A stretch of DNA of 64,000 nucleotides, from the NCBI GenBank assembly GCA_037178625.1, contig CM074137.1, positions 2,108,001 through 2,172,000 on the forward strand. The letters are read 5' to 3'. A model generated the notes under the pieces. That model made no database searches, was not told the origin of the DNA, and was given only the letters and a program-made list of their open reading frames with translations. Source of the DNA: Skeletonema tropicum. Lineage: Eukaryota; Bacillariophyta; Thalassiosirophyceae; Thalassiosirales; Thalassiosiraceae. Below, piece after piece: positions 1 to 11,086 of the stretch (the first letter of the stretch is position 1; every line of letters starts with the position of its first letter). Made by a program: the position numbers and the translations under genes.

Positions 1-248
1 AAGAAAAGGGAACTACATTCATCAATAGTTCACAACCAAGTTACTTCTACGCATTTCCTTGTCGTACTCAATATAATTCCATGTCGGTAATGTGTTCCTG
101 CTGTCAAAGTTATGTCTATACGACTCCTTTGGCGGAGAATATTTTTTGTCAATCTTGTGGACAGATTGCCAAGGTGGAACGGGGGGATTTGGAGTCTAGG
201 TGGGAGGGTAAGATGCAGGAGGCGGAGGATATGGATATGGGGTATTAG
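1..248 (+). CDS. 3' end of a zinc-ribbon protein gene (partial)
   Basis: This frame is open from the window edge to the TAG at 246-248, so the entry is the C-terminal part of a gene that starts upstream. The visible 80 or so residues hold two cysteine groups, CSCC and FCQSCG, about 17 residues apart, which is the spacing of a small zinc ribbon. An acidic tail rich in Glu, Asp and Met follows. An internal ATG at 81 would give a 55-residue protein, but the open frame upstream makes truncation by the window edge more likely. The partner and function are unknown; zinc ribbons of this kind occur in transcription, ubiquitin and translation factors. I see no other domain. Confidence 0.5.
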   Translation, partial: EKGTTFINSSQPSYFYAFPCRTQYNSMSVMCSCCQSYVYTTPLAENIFCQSCGQIAKVERGDLESRWEGKMQEAEDMDMGY

Positions 249-902
249 GTGTTGAGAATTATTGTTATGTTGTTGGGAGTTCACCTTTCTCCCACACCTA
301 GCAACACACACACACACTCTCTCTCTAGGTTGTGAATGTTGAATTCACAACTTTCCTTGTTGAATGATGCCGTAGGAACTTCCTCTGTGCTGAAAAACAA
401 GTCTCAAATTAGCATAGGAGAATAAACAGATATGCAGTGATTACATGTAGGCCAAGGCACAGAAATTTCCTTGTTGAATGACGCCAGAAGAACTTCCCTC
501 TGTGCTGAAAAACGAGGGTCACGAATCTACCAATGTTTAACATGGGAGGAAAATTAGTAGTAGTATGCAGCACTTCGTGCCTAAAGAAATATTAAAGCTA
601 CACATGTACAAACTTATGTATCTCCCTGTCGTCTATTATTTCATCAACAATGTCAATGTTACGTTAAGAGTCAACACAGAGCTACGAACATTCATCTTGA
701 GGAACATATTCTGAATGAATCATCATGCAATTTGCTGTTTCTGTTTTCTTTTTCTTATATGGTAACAAGTGGATCTCTCATCTTGCATATCTTCAGCTAC
801 AACTATAACGTTGAACGACGAGGCAGGTTTAGCGACTAGTTCTCCAGAGAAAGTAAAAGAAGTTCTGCAATTGTTGCATTCACATGCTTCTTTTCTTCAT
901 TG
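249..902. other. Intergenic, no gene recognised
   Basis: A CA/CT microsatellite lies at about 305-327. The phrase TTTCCTTGTTGAATGA followed by an aacttcc(t)ctgtgctgaaaaac segment occurs twice, near 350-400 and 467-512, so this is a diverged 50-bp direct repeat. Only short chance frames are present. Confidence 0.5.
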
Positions 903-1748
903 TCATCGTACCGCTGATACAACATCAAGACACCATATCTTAGTTCGGCCTAATATCGATCGCAGAAATGACTGCATCATTGCATGATTTTTCATCACCA
1001 CTATTGCAAAGAAAACCATCAAGACAGATAGTATTCGTGTCATTCTTGCAATTTCGATTTGTCTCGCACAAAACTTTGCTCTCACTGTCTCTGGAACTGA
1101 GTTGAATGAAGAGTCAATTTCTGTATGTTCTGATTTCATCTTCATGGCTGTCAAGAACATCTCTCCAAGCTCGACACCATCTTGTATTGCAATATCGGCA
1201 CCACGTCTAATCCGCCGAAGTCCCAAATCATACCATCGATCATTGACCCATCGTGAATCTCCAATCAGAAATATGCCATTTAGAGCGCAAGTGCGGCACT
1301 TGGAACGAACCCCATCAGCACCGATGACACATTGATATGGTCCATGAATTCTTTCTATGGATGATGATAAATCATTTGATGATTGCAACTTCTGTCTCGT
1401 ATGCAGATAGAACAAATTATTTCTCTCTTTGATACTATCAATTCTCGTGCCGACAATGACATGTTGCATCACTCGCTCGAGCAGGGACTCGATCACATCT
1501 TGTCTCGTGAGTTCGTTACCATTTAATTGAGATGTCTTTAAAGATAATTTCTTAGCAAGTGAAGAGTAGGAAGGGACATTGAATGCATCACCTCCCGTGA
1601 CATATGTGAAGGGAAGAGTTTTGGAATCAAAGATTGTAAATGAAATAGATGATGATGATGATTTTTGCTTTAGCGTATTTGCAAGTGATAGACCTGCGTA
1701 GCTAGCTCCAATTATTGCGATGGATATTTCTTCACTTCCTCTCTTCAT
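903..1748 (-). CDS. Shortened FAD-dependent oxidoreductase/monooxygenase
   Basis: The 281-residue protein begins with a Rossmann FAD-binding motif (IIGASYAGL, residues 12-20, a GxSxxG variant). It has the GADGVRS motif at 143-149 that contacts FAD in aromatic-ring hydroxylase-type flavoproteins, and a LIGD motif at 161-164 of the second FAD-binding strand. In this family the last two are normally separated by 100 or more residues that form the substrate-binding sheet. Here only about a dozen residues separate them, so the substrate domain is essentially gone. The C-terminus ends in a hydrophobic stretch (about 240-252) without a clear family match. The start at 1748 is the only reasonable ATG before the Rossmann strand. 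It may be an internally deleted pseudogene, a gene with a missed intron, or a minimal flavoprotein. The cofactor is well supported; the substrate is unknown. Confidence 0.65.
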   Translation of the reverse strand: MKRGSEEISIAIIGASYAGLSLANTLKQKSSSSSISFTIFDSKTLPFTYVTGGDAFNVPSYSSLAKKLSLKTSQLNGNELTRQDVIESLLERVMQHVIVGTRIDSIKERNNLFYLHTRQKLQSSNDLSSSIERIHGPYQCVIGADGVRSKCRTCALNGIFLIGDSRWVNDRWYDLGLRRIRRGADIAIQDGVELGEMFLTAMKMKSEHTEIDSSFNSVPETVRAKFCARQIEIARMTRILSVLMVFFAIVVMKNHAMMQSFLRSILGRTKIWCLDVVSAVR

Positions 1749-2555
1749 GGTTTAGCACTCTAGTAGTTGGTAAGGGGGGCAGGCATGATGACAACTGACA
1801 ACAGCAACAAGAACATGCTCTTGCCATCACAACAACAGCGTTAGACAGATAGAAGCAAGCTATATACTCCTACTCAAGCTGTTCTGCCTAATGCCTACTT
1901 ATGAGGTATGAGATGTATGAGATGACTGATGACTGCAGACTGCGCCGCATGCAGAGCAAGGGACGGTGCGAGCTCGCTTGAATGAAGAAGAGCTTCGAGG
2001 TTGGAGGAAAGACGTGGAGTACCGGTATGTACGTACGTAGAAACGAAGTAAGTACTGTTGCATTCGCAATTTCTGTCTGCGAACACAGCGAATTGTCCCT
2101 GTCTCCCAACGGCGCTTCTGGAGAAGCGGCCTGTGCAGGATTGTACCATCCTGCGAACTACTCCTCTACAACTGGCACCAATAACTTCCGCGTCGATTCA
2201 CATCAGTGAGGAATCCCATTAGACCAGTATAGAGTACTTTCGAACCTCACAACTTTCACAAAAGAACACCGTTATGGCGTATTAGGGAGTTGTGATTGCC
2301 GCATCCTCCAAGAAGAACCTGGTTGAAGGTTGCTAACCCGTGGCAAACCGCTGCGGTTGCGAACCGCGACGGAATTTGGCCAGTGACAGATTCTCTAAGC
2401 GCACACGCGCAGGTGCTTCGATGTACGATTACATGGAATTCTGACAGAGACAAGCCGGAGCGAAGCAAGAGTAACGCATAAGTGAGCACAGAAACGTTCA
2501 AACAAAAAATTCCATCGAGCTGGCTCGAAGATTCATTACAACATTACCAATAGCC
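1749..2555. other. Intergenic upstream of the HSF gene
   Basis: No protein frame here shows recognisable sequence. A short perfect hairpin, GCGGTT-gcg-AACCGC, lies near 2354-2368. The last 50 bases are the 5' leader of the HSF gene. Confidence 0.4.
2527..2534. promoter_or_regulatory. Possible minimal heat-shock element
   Basis: GAAgaTTC is an inverted pair of GAA boxes (nGAAnnTTCn) 21 bp ahead of the HSF start codon. It could allow HSF to regulate itself. Functional elements normally have three or more boxes, and this 8-bp match may be chance. Confidence 0.2.
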
Positions 2556-4086
2556 TTGCCACAACACCTCCACAACACGGCCAAGATGATGAGCCTCTAC
2601 CACCAGAGCCAGAGCCAGAGCCAGAGCCACCCACAACAAATGGCGTCCAAAAAGTACAGCAAGTTCTTCCCCGGAAAGCTTCGAACCATGCTTGACAGCG
2701 TGCAGGGGCTTGGTCTGGCACATGGAATTTCATGGTGAGTTCTCGTTCTCGCCAAGTGACTTCCACCCGGCGGCACGGCTACTGCCTGGACGGCCCTTTG
2801 CCCGGCCCAGGCGGGCCACACTTGATATGATTCTACTTTTCCTCTGCCATGTTGTATGTGATCGTTTCTAACTGACACTTCTATGCTAATCCCGTCTTTT
2901 TCAGGGTGTCAGATGGCTGTGCCTTTGCAATTCACGACCCCAACGTCTACATGACCGAGATTGCTCCACGATTCTTCCGCAAGCAAACTCATCTTCGATC
3001 ATTTCATCGTCAGCTGAGCATTTGGGTAAGTAACATGTTGCTGTGTTAGGCGGTGCTGGGGCTGCTGCATGTGTTTACCTCAGACTTGGGTTTTGATTTC
3101 TAAACTTCAGCTTATAATATTTACTCACATGAATCCTTCTTGTCATCCCTTCAACGCTGCAGGGCTTCACCCGCCTAGAAACAGGAGCTGGAGGAAGGGG
3201 CGTTTGGTTCCACAAGAACTTCATCCGATCCAAGCCGGAGTTGATCGCTCGCATCAAGCGTGTGCCAGTCAAGCATGCCACCCAGAACAAGATGTCTGAG
3301 ACGGAATTGTCCAGCAACCCTACGATGGATTATACCAATTACAAGCTGAATGACAAGATTACCAAGGCTATTTCTGCATCGACGAATAGTATGCCATTTT
3401 CGGATGGTGCTATGGCAAAGCAAAAGGGGAAGAGGCCTTCATTGCCATTGAGGAAACGTTCTTCTCCCGATGAAGAAGGGGGAAGCCCGAAGCCTCCTTC
3501 TGCTGCGGCAGCTGCCATGAATGCTGGTATGGCGGGTGCTGGTATGATGAGTGCGTTTGATACACCTCTTCAACGCTTGTATGCTTCACAGGAAGACGCA
3601 CCGCCTCCGCACATGCCGGGTAGCCCATCATCGAGATTGCCTCCTTTCATCCTCACGGGATATCAGCCCGCCGGTGGAAACGTGGCAGGAAGACCACGTT
3701 ATCCTGCACCTGGCTCATATGCACCTCCAGCAGAAGATGAAATTGTTGCAAGACAATTGGCCTCAATGGCGAGACCCCACCCCAGTGATGCAATTGCTGC
3801 TGCCTCAGCCTCTCGATCATCATTGGTACCAACTGATGCTGCCCTAATGGCAAGAGCAATGGTCATGGAATCGGAACGTCGTCGTCATCATGCCTTGATG
3901 CAAGCTCAGGCTCAAGCACGAGCAGCACAGGCTCAAGCAATGAACATGGGGATGCCTTCTGCACACAATATGGGAAGTGATGATGATATCTTGGCTGCTA
4001 TTCAACAAAGGCAACGCTTTCTTGGCAGGCTTGAAGTTGAATTCAAAGCAAAAATGGCTGCCAGGGGAGGTGGAGGAGGATTGTAG
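2556..4086 (+). CDS. Heat-shock transcription factor (HSF family), three exons
   Basis: Exons are 2556-2734, 2905-3025 and 3163-4086, with canonical GTGAGT and GTAAGT donors and CAG acceptors, giving 407 residues. The HSF winged-helix DNA-binding domain spans about residues 34-125. It starts FPGKLRTML, carries the recognition-helix signature FHRQLSIWGFTRL, and ends WFHKNFIRSKPEL. Exon 1 ends in codon phase 2 inside the conserved Trp of that domain. The rest is low-complexity: a Pro/Ala/Gly-rich middle and an Ala/Gln/Met-rich stretch (about 330-365) that may be an activation or oligomerisation region. I see no clear HR-A/B leucine heptads. The protein should act in the nucleus on heat-shock elements; HSFs are strongly expanded in diatoms. 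The first ATG of the open frame was used. An alternative start at Met29 lies just ahead of the domain. Confidence 0.92.
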
Positions 4087-5463
4087 GTGTGATTTTAAAG
4101 TATGTGTGCATTTTGAATGTAGGGGCAATTGAATGATGGATTGACGAGTTTAGCGGATTAGGCGATCTTACATGTAGAGAAAGAATTTCGATAGACAATA
4201 TATTCATTACTTTTATGTATATCAGCCTCATAACGTACAACGTATTGCTTTTCTGTTACAATACAACCTACTTTCTTTCATGAAATTATCATATGATCGT
4301 TCTTTGTAGAAGAAGTATAGTGAAGATTAGATGATACTCCGAAGAAGTATGATGACGTACCGTCGACCAATTCGTACCTAGCAGCCGCCCGCCCGCCCCG
4401 CCCTCACAGGCGTCTTCGGACCAGCCCGAGTCCCTCCAGTTTTGGGTTAGGCAGACTCTAATCTACACATATCTATCAATTTTAGTTAGGGAACCCTCTC
4501 TCTTACACCCTAGAGAGAATGTAAGTAAAACACTGCCAGAGCTCCCGCGACCCCGCTCGAAATGGTTGAAGAAAAAGCTACTCTGCCTATAAGGTTTAAC
4601 CCCGTGGTCCTCAAACTTCGGGGCTAATCCCGAAAATGATGTCATGTAAATGCCGTGATCCTCGCTAAACTTCTTTTGTTCTTTTTGGAAGGGGGCGGGA
4701 CGGAAAAGCCTTTCCACGTACTTAGCACGAGGAAGAGATGGGCAGGTAGGTGCCATGTTCGCGAAGAGGCCCTTTGCCGCGGTATGCTGCTTAAGCTTCT
4801 GTGAATGCCGTGATCCTCGCTAAACTTCTTACATGTTCATTTTTGGAAGGGGGAAAAGGTACTCAAACTTCTGTGAGTGCCGTGATCCTTAAACATGAAC
4901 TTCTTACATGTTCTTTTTGGAAGGGGCGGAAGCGTTTTTCCACGTACGCACGAAGAAGAGATGAGCAGTTGCCATGCATGCAATGTTCGCGAAGAGGCAG
5001 GCCCTTTCCCGCGACATCCCGGAGACAGGAGAACTTCAATGTGTTCTCATCCGTATCTAAGGTACATACGATCAAATGGTCTACCATACCAGTAGCTACC
5101 TATCCTTACACACATGTGGGTAATTTCTAATTTGAATTGGAGAGCTTTCGCGGTTTCAAGAAGTTGTCAACTCCTCCCATCGCCGCTGCATTCTTTTTTT
5201 CATCATCATCAAAGAGAAGCAAAGCTCTTGCGTGAGAGTGAGAGACATCGACTTTGAGGCGTAGGGACGACTGGAATGACATGATATTAAGAAAGGAGGC
5301 AGTACCTTATTGTTGATTTGAATTGCTGGCTACTCTAGGAGTATAATAATCGAATGTAATACATCACAACAATTCGTCCACAGAAATAGAGGTAGGCAGC
5401 AAACCATTGCGCAGCAGAGAGGCAGCACTTTTCCAGAAAACAGAAAATCCACCATTGATAACC
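4087..5463. other. Intergenic with diverged direct repeats
   Basis: This gap holds the 3' flank of the HSF gene, a diverged repeat family (separate entry) and the 5' leader of the WD40 gene. I see no gene; frames here are interrupted and low-complexity. Confidence 0.5.
4645..5015 (+). repeat. Three diverged direct repeats
   Basis: The phrase tgccgtgatcct, then (cgct)aaacttctt, then a ttttggaaggggg tract occurs three times, starting near 4652, 4806 and 4878. Copies 1 and 3 continue into a shared tail (cacgta, cacga-gaagagatg, gccatg, ttcgcgaagaggc, ccctttgccgcg/ccctttcccgcg), whereas copy 2 stops after the G tract. It looks like a decayed short interspersed or tandem repeat. No coding potential is visible. 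Confidence 0.6.
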
Positions 5464-6580
5464 ATGGCAGATTCCGCAGCAGCAGCCGCTCAACAACAAC
5501 AACAGCGCAAAGAAATCTACACCTACGAAGCCCCCTGGACAGTCTTCTCCCTCGCCTGGTCAAACCGCATACAACAAAACTCGCAATTTCGCCTCGCCAT
5601 TGGTTCCTACATTGAAAAATATGAAAATAGCGTTCAAATTCTCAAAACTCGGTACACACAGCATCATCCACAGGTAGAACCGACCATGGATATCTACAGC
5701 GCTTGTACGATCGAGCATCCGTACCCCTGCACCAAGATATTATGGAGTCCAGAGGGGATTCAGAACACATCCTCTGCAATGGGTGGGGGGCACGGGGGGA
5801 ACTATGGATCACGAGACTTGCTCGCCACTACCGGTGATTACCTCCGAATATGGTCCGTGTCCCCCGATGAGGACCAGCCTGCCGAATCTGGCATGCTCAA
5901 ATCGAAACGGGAGATCATGCTCAATAATAACAACAAGTCGGACTATTGCTCCCCTCTCACATCGTTTGATTGGAATGAATACGACCCTTCGATCATTGGC
6001 ACGTCGAGTATTGATACCACCTGTACCATTTGGGATATCAACACCGAACAGGCCAAGACACAATTGATCGCACACGAACGGGAGGTATTCGACATTAGCC
6101 TTCTCGGCAGGGACAGATGTCTTTGCCACAGTGGGGGCAGACGGCTCCGTCCGCATGTTTGATCAACGCAATTTAGAACATTCGACAATCATTTATGAAA
6201 CTCCCAATTTGGAACCACTATTACGATTGGAATGGAATAAGCAAGATCACAACTACCTGGCCACCTTCAAGGTGGACTCACTCACCACAACAATATTGGA
6301 TATACGCGTCCCAAGCATGCCAGTCACCGAATTGGGGGGACATCACAATTGCGTCAATGCCGTGGCATGGGCCCCCCACAGCTCCTGCCACATTTGCACT
6401 GCCGGGGATGACTCCCAGGCGTTGATTTGGGATTTAACTCAAATGTCGAAACGGAGTGTGGAGGATCCGATATTGGCGTATAATGCGGAGGCGGAGGTGA
6501 ATAATTTGCAGTGGAGTAGTAGTCAGCCGGATTGGGTTAGTATTGCTTTTGCGAATAAGTTGCAGATTTTGAGAGTGTAG
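5464..6580 (+). CDS. DCAF7/WDR68/TTG1-type WD40 protein, with a one-base frameshift
   Basis: The start ACCATGG at 5464 fits a good Kozak context. The protein (about 371 residues once one base is discounted) closely follows the DCAF7/AN11/TTG1 family: [13 protein letters not shown] near the N-terminus, [56 protein letters not shown] and [12 protein letters not shown] near the end. These are WD40 repeats of a beta-propeller scaffold that in other eukaryotes binds DYRK kinases, DDB1-CUL4 and MYB/bHLH factors. At 6096-6097 the frame changes. Upstream reads FDIS..., and downstream reads [17 protein letters not shown] in the next frame, so removing one A restores an unbroken conserved protein. No intron can be fitted, since the only GT...AG pair spans 14 bp and gives the wrong frame. 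A sequencing error or a recent null allele is most likely. Confidence 0.85.
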
Positions 6581-6799
6581 AGAAATGTGTAACTGACGGT
6601 GGTTGAACGTATTGCAACTAAGGTGAAAAGCTAGATGTATATTTGTAGAATCAAAGTGAAGTGGAGAGAAAGAAAAGGACAAGTCTTGGGAAAATGAAAA
6701 ATTGTTTCCACTCTTTTTCTTATGCTGTGAAGAAAGCCATAATGTATATGAAGAAATCTTTTCATTTGCAACCCCACCTTCTCTAATAACTCTATCTAC

Positions 6800-7423
6800 T
6801 TACTTTCCCGACAACAATTGTACCTCAATCTCATCCATCTTCTGTGCCATTTCAATATCATAATTACTCAATCCATCCACATCATGCGTAGTCAGTGTGA
6901 CCTCTACTCGGTTATACACATTCATCCACTCTGGATGATGATTCATTTGTTCAGCTACAATGGCGATTTGTGACATGAACTCCCAAGCTTGTTTGAAATC
7001 GATAAAATTGAACGTTTTGGTGATTGCATCGCGATTATTATTACTACTACTACTATTGGAGGAGGGGTCTACAGCCATCGTCCAACCTCCTGGAAATCGT
7101 GATTTTTTGGATAGGATTGTGCTAGATAGGGTCGTGCGCTGTTCGGAAGTGAGCTTTACAGGAGGTTGTTGAGATGAAGCAGTGACTGAGAGTGTTCTCC
7201 GTTGTTGTTGTTGTTGATTTTGTTGGTTCCGCTGAACACTATGATTCGTCAAAATAATATAATCTTGATTATTGGAAGATGAAAATGATTTGTAGGCATA
7301 GCCTCGCACCGCAACGTGGTTATGTGCAATCGACAGAGGAGAGGCGATGCGTCGGAATAGCAAGGTCTTTGGTAATAAAGAGCTCATTGGTGCCTGCGTT
7401 GTTTTGGGAGCAGTCTGATTCAC
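6800..7423 (-). CDS. Pterin-4a-carbinolamine dehydratase with organelle leader
   Basis: The 207-residue protein has the PCD/DCoH signature: EQMNHHPEW at 158-166 followed by [15 protein letters not shown] and a C-terminal helix [15 protein letters not shown]. The two His and the downstream His of TTHDV are the catalytic residues that dehydrate 4a-hydroxytetrahydropterin. This recycles the cofactor of aromatic amino acid hydroxylases; in plants and algae the enzyme also serves mitochondria or plastids. The first ~90 residues are Ser/Gln/Arg-rich with few acidic residues, as in a mitochondrial presequence ([10 protein letters not shown]...), with polyglutamine and polyserine tracts. A Ser/Asn tract (about 121-130) interrupts the domain's first strand. 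It converges with the WD40 gene, with about 220 bp between their stops. Confidence 0.9.
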   Translation of the reverse strand: MNQTAPKTTQAPMSSLLPKTLLFRRIASPLSIAHNHVAVRGYAYKSFSSSNNQDYIILTNHSVQRNQQNQQQQQRRTLSVTASSQQPPVKLTSEQRTTLSSTILSKKSRFPGGWTMAVDPSSNSSSSNNNRDAITKTFNFIDFKQAWEFMSQIAIVAEQMNHHPEWMNVYNRVEVTLTTHDVDGLSNYDIEMAQKMDEIEVQLLSGK

Positions 7424-9457
7424 TTTGTATTTATTTATTTATTGTTGAGTACTTCTTGTCGAGTGTCGAGTTCTCAAATCAACTGCACCAAAAAAGGAGA
7501 GAGAATCCATCATCCATCTCGCCCGCTCTAGAGCAGCCCACTACCACTAGCTAGCTACAACATCATAGCCGCCACAACCATGCATGCTACGCAGCCGCTA
7601 CAATACGTTCTTCACCCGCCCTCCCCCCCCCCCAACAGTCTTACAGCAATCACGCCTTCGATGATGTCTGTCTATCTTATCGTCCGAAGTTCACGCACGC
7701 GAAGAATCCGGGGGAACAGGCGACTGTCTACTGTCTCTAATAGATATCGTTGCGCAATGTTTGCATATGATCATGGTCGTCAATTATAACGGATGGTCGA
7801 TGCTCATTTTTGTCGTAGTAATGGGTGTGGGAACCTTGTGGAAAGCTAATAGCTACATCCATGTTTGGTTGCTCTTCATTCTTATGATGATTGTGTGCAT
7901 CTCGCACATCACTGCAATATGGACGGTTTGACTTTTCTACGAATATACTCCATAATCGTTTGCTTCGAAAAACGAATGAATCCAGCTAGCCATCCAGCCA
8001 GATCGACGTTCGAATGATTGATGGAGAAAAGATTTGAATTATTGAAGCCTCTCATTGAGATGTCTGGCACTACTTTTTCCAATTGGAAGGGGAGGAGAAG
8101 CCAAATGAATATGATGATCGAAGCAATATTTCTTTTCATTTCTGCTCAAACTCAATTACTTCTTAGTTGGTCTGTGCACACAAGCTTGCACACTTCCCAC
8201 GAGATTTGCGGTTTGCTCTTTTCCTGGGACTTCGCCCAAGGAATGTCCTTCACCGGCATATTCAAAATTACCCTATCCTTTCGCGACGGATCCAATCCCC
8301 TCCCTCTGGCATAAGACGAGGAGAAGGAAGGGGCTAAAAGGCCTTTGACAAGTTGGAGGGAGATATGATGTGTCTTGCATATTTACATCGTTCGAGGGAG
8401 ATGCAGAAGCAACAACTGCGGTGGGAGTCTACCACTGGGCACTATTGATCGATTTCATCTGAAGATGGGAGAGAGGCAGTTTCCCATTCACGAGGTCATC
8501 ATGCTTTTCAGTTGCAGAAATAGAAAGTGACCTTTTAAAAGTGAGTACAAACTTAGTACATAAGTCGATGACATCTCTGACTGCAATCAGTCTCACATCT
8601 AACTAACTTTTTTACATTATAAATATCCTTTCACTTCCACAGAATGCATTTATGACTCCAATCAATTCTTCTTCACAAAAACGTAGTGACTTGAACTCTT
8701 CCCTTTTCCTGCCCACTCATCAAATAGAAGAAGTGATACAAACTGTAAAAGTTGGTACGCATCAAGCGTCTGTCCATGTATGCTATGTGAGTGAATGAAA
8801 ATGAAAACAAGATACAGATACAGGCAATGTTAAAAAGTAAAGCATGACCGAGTACAAATAGAAATTCTTCTTGGAAATATAGGAGCATCCTGCAGTATCC
8901 AGTACTCGCAGCCCAGCCCGAACGATAGAGAAACGTATTCAGAGTAACTTGTACTCTCTAGAGACACTCTAAGTAGTAGCTGGTGTCGATAGAGAAAGGA
9001 GAACTTGAACCAGGAGGGGCTCGGGTTGTTCCTGTTCGGAGGACACCCCAGGTACGGATTGGGTCGCCGTGGGTGGATAGCGAACGCTTTGGTGCAGGCA
9101 AGACCAAATCCGAATTGTTGGAGGAATGAAGTGGATTTTGGGTGTGGTGTAGGAGTACTTAGGAGTGGCCAGCCATAGAATTTCTGGTGTAGACAGGTTT
9201 GGATGAGGACCACGGCAAGTTCGCGAGTAGGCTACTCTACTGTGCGCGATTGTACAATATGCCTCCAGATGTCAACTAGGAATAGAAAATGAAACTCCTC
9301 TGCAAGTATGATAGAATCGCAAGCACAGTGTGAAGTAGACGATGTATGGCTTGTGCTGTGCCATGGCATACGCTGACATTGTTATCCTGCTATCTACTTA
9401 TAATAATGTGAATCTAATTATAAGATTTGATTGTCCCCCACCCTAACCATGTACTTT
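7424..9457. other. Intergenic, no gene recognised
   Basis: About 2 kb without recognisable protein. It contains one copy of an interspersed repeat (8950-9235, separate entry). A 60-bp segment near 9285-9345 (aaactcctctg, then atcgcaa, then cacagtgtg-a-tagacgat) recurs in diverged form at 36624-36696. The rest is unique as far as I can see. Confidence 0.5.
8950..9235 (+). repeat. Interspersed repeat R1, copy a
   Basis: Shared blocks with 20180-20415 include agagaaaggagaact, ccaggaggggct-gggttgttcc, ggtggatagcgaacgc, gtgcaggcaag, gaagtggat-ttgg and tttggatgaggaccac, all in the same order and strand. Identity is perhaps 70-75 percent with indels. Both copies lie just past the 3' ends of genes for type II membrane proteins. 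The minus-strand translation of the shared part is Pro/Ser-rich and interrupted, so if it was once coding it is no longer. Confidence 0.7.
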
Positions 9458-11086
9458 TCAGAAGCGCAAATATGTACTTCGTTTGCACGCATCTCTCTGC
9501 ATGACATGCTCAAACGCCTCTTCTGGAGAAATTGCGTGCTTACCCATCATGTAATCCATTCTTCCATCACAGGTTACTCTATTGGACCAATGGCAACGTC
9601 CACAGTAGGTGTTGTTGTTCCTTAATTCCTTAATCTTCGTCAGAATTTCATTTGCTAAATAAGCGCACATGGTGGAGTTGTTGGTATTTTTGAGAATGAG
9701 GTCGGCGGTGCTCTTATCAGGGAGTACTGCCTCATTACTCGGAGAAGGAGCATCCTCCGCAATTATCGCCGCTTTTCCCTGCTGCTCCCCTTGCTCCACG
9801 ACCTTTTGCTGTAGATTTTCCAGGTGCTTTCTACAAGATGTTCGTGGCAAACCAAACTGTCCCGTTGATTGTGCTGTTACCCAATGGACACGACCAAAGT
9901 GCTTCTGCGACCTCGTTTTTCTGGAAACACATTTTCTCTCCTCAAAAGGTACCATCTCCCCCCAATAGGAGCCATCAATCCATTTGCCTCCGTCTGCTTT
10001 TGATCCAATCCAATGGCCCCAAGAATTATCCTTGAATGTAATTATAGTCCCATTGACTTGATCAGCGGCAGGTGGTGCTGACATGGAATCCATTTCTGCG
10101 GTTTGATTGATCTTTTCTGTCTCATTGAAAAGTGAATCTTTCCACCCCCAATACAAAGCCTGTGGCCCCGTTATATGAACTAACTTGGTTTTCTGTATAT
10201 TCCCCACATCCAGCACACGTTGTGCAATGATATGGAGTGCATTCTTCATAGACAAATGGTGAGCACTTGTTGCAAAAAACCACTGACTCGGACGATTCCA
10301 TGCATCCGATAGACTGAACCATTCTGAGTCCGGATGGATAGCTCTTTCTGTAAGCATGTCAGGATTAGGGACGATATCCACATCGGAATACATCCCGCCG
10401 TACTTCCACAGGACTAGTACCCTCCAGATATCAATTTTCATGGCTCCAGGAGCCACACAAGGCAAAATATTGACTATGTCGGGGAACTCACTTCTCCAAT
10501 CGCTGTACTCAGGTTCTTTTGAATACAACAGTCGATCCACAGCTGCATCATCATGGAAGAAAATGGAGAAGGATGGAAAACTTTCTTGCCAAATTTGGAT
10601 TGCATCGTACAAGTCGCGATTGAGGCATCTGCTGCGCTCTGATAAATGAAGGATTGGTGGAATCTTAGTGGTGCTCCTGGCATTGTTATGAGAAACAATT
10701 CGATTTTTGTACAACTTTAGAGGCGGCGGGCAGCTATTACTGCTATTTCCATCATCATTGTCAGCATTGGAGTCATCGTCGCCTTTGCTCTGATATTTTC
10801 CAATGGTTAATTCCTGCAGACCGCGTAGGTTGTGCTCTAGATCAAACGTAGGAAGAGGAGAAACATTTTTTTGCGTGTCTATTTCGCCTCCTGTTGGTAC
10901 TGGATTATCAAATTCTCTTGGAACATTATAGGAGTAATTTTTTACAATGGCAAACCACTTGAAGAGCGATAGGATGACATAGCAGATTGCAGCAATAAAG
11001 ATGAGCTCGACCGAGCGGGCTCCTCTTCTTGTTCTTGTTCTTGAGCGTGGCAGTGCTTCAACTTGAATTTGTTCTGGAGGGTCCAT
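9458..11086 (-). CDS. Type II membrane glycosyltransferase, GT32/OCH1-like (DXD)
   Basis: This 542-residue protein has a short basic cytoplasmic tail (PRSRTRTRRG), one transmembrane anchor at about 26-47, an acidic Asn-rich stem, then a catalytic domain. The core WRVLVLWKYGGMYSDVDIVPN (residues 221-241) contains the DXD motif D235-V-D237 that binds the nucleotide-sugar metal in GT32 (OCH1, alpha-1,4-glycosyltransferase) enzymes. PPILHLSERSRC and a conserved ITGPQALYWGW segment further support the fold. It should work in the Golgi lumen on glycoprotein or cell-surface glycans; donor and acceptor cannot be told. The C-terminal ~170 residues are Cys-containing and unassigned. Its layout is shared with the FkbM methyltransferase and exostosin-like genes 8-12 kb away. 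Confidence 0.85.
   Translation of the reverse strand: MDPPEQIQVEALPRSRTRTRRGARSVELIFIAAICYVILSLFKWFAIVKNYSYNVPREFDNPVPTGGEIDTQKNVSPLPTFDLEHNLRGLQELTIGKYQSKGDDDSNADNDDGNSSNSCPPPLKLYKNRIVSHNNARSTTKIPPILHLSERSRCLNRDLYDAIQIWQESFPSFSIFFHDDAAVDRLLYSKEPEYSDWRSEFPDIVNILPCVAPGAMKIDIWRVLVLWKYGGMYSDVDIVPNPDMLTERAIHPDSEWFSLSDAWNRPSQWFFATSAHHLSMKNALHIIAQRVLDVGNIQKTKLVHITGPQALYWGWKDSLFNETEKINQTAEMDSMSAPPAADQVNGTIITFKDNSWGHWIGSKADGGKWIDGSYWGEMVPFEERKCVSRKTRSQKHFGRVHWVTAQSTGQFGLPRTSCRKHLENLQQKVVEQGEQQGKAAIIAEDAPSPSNEAVLPDKSTADLILKNTNNSTMCAYLANEILTKIKELRNNNTYCGRCHWSNRVTCDGRMDYMMGKHAISPEEAFEHVMQRDACKRSTYLRF

Noticed and set aside
6084..6097. 14-bp GT...AG as a mini-intron that could explain the WD40 frameshift
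   Set aside because: Far below any known intron size, and its removal does not restore the right frame.
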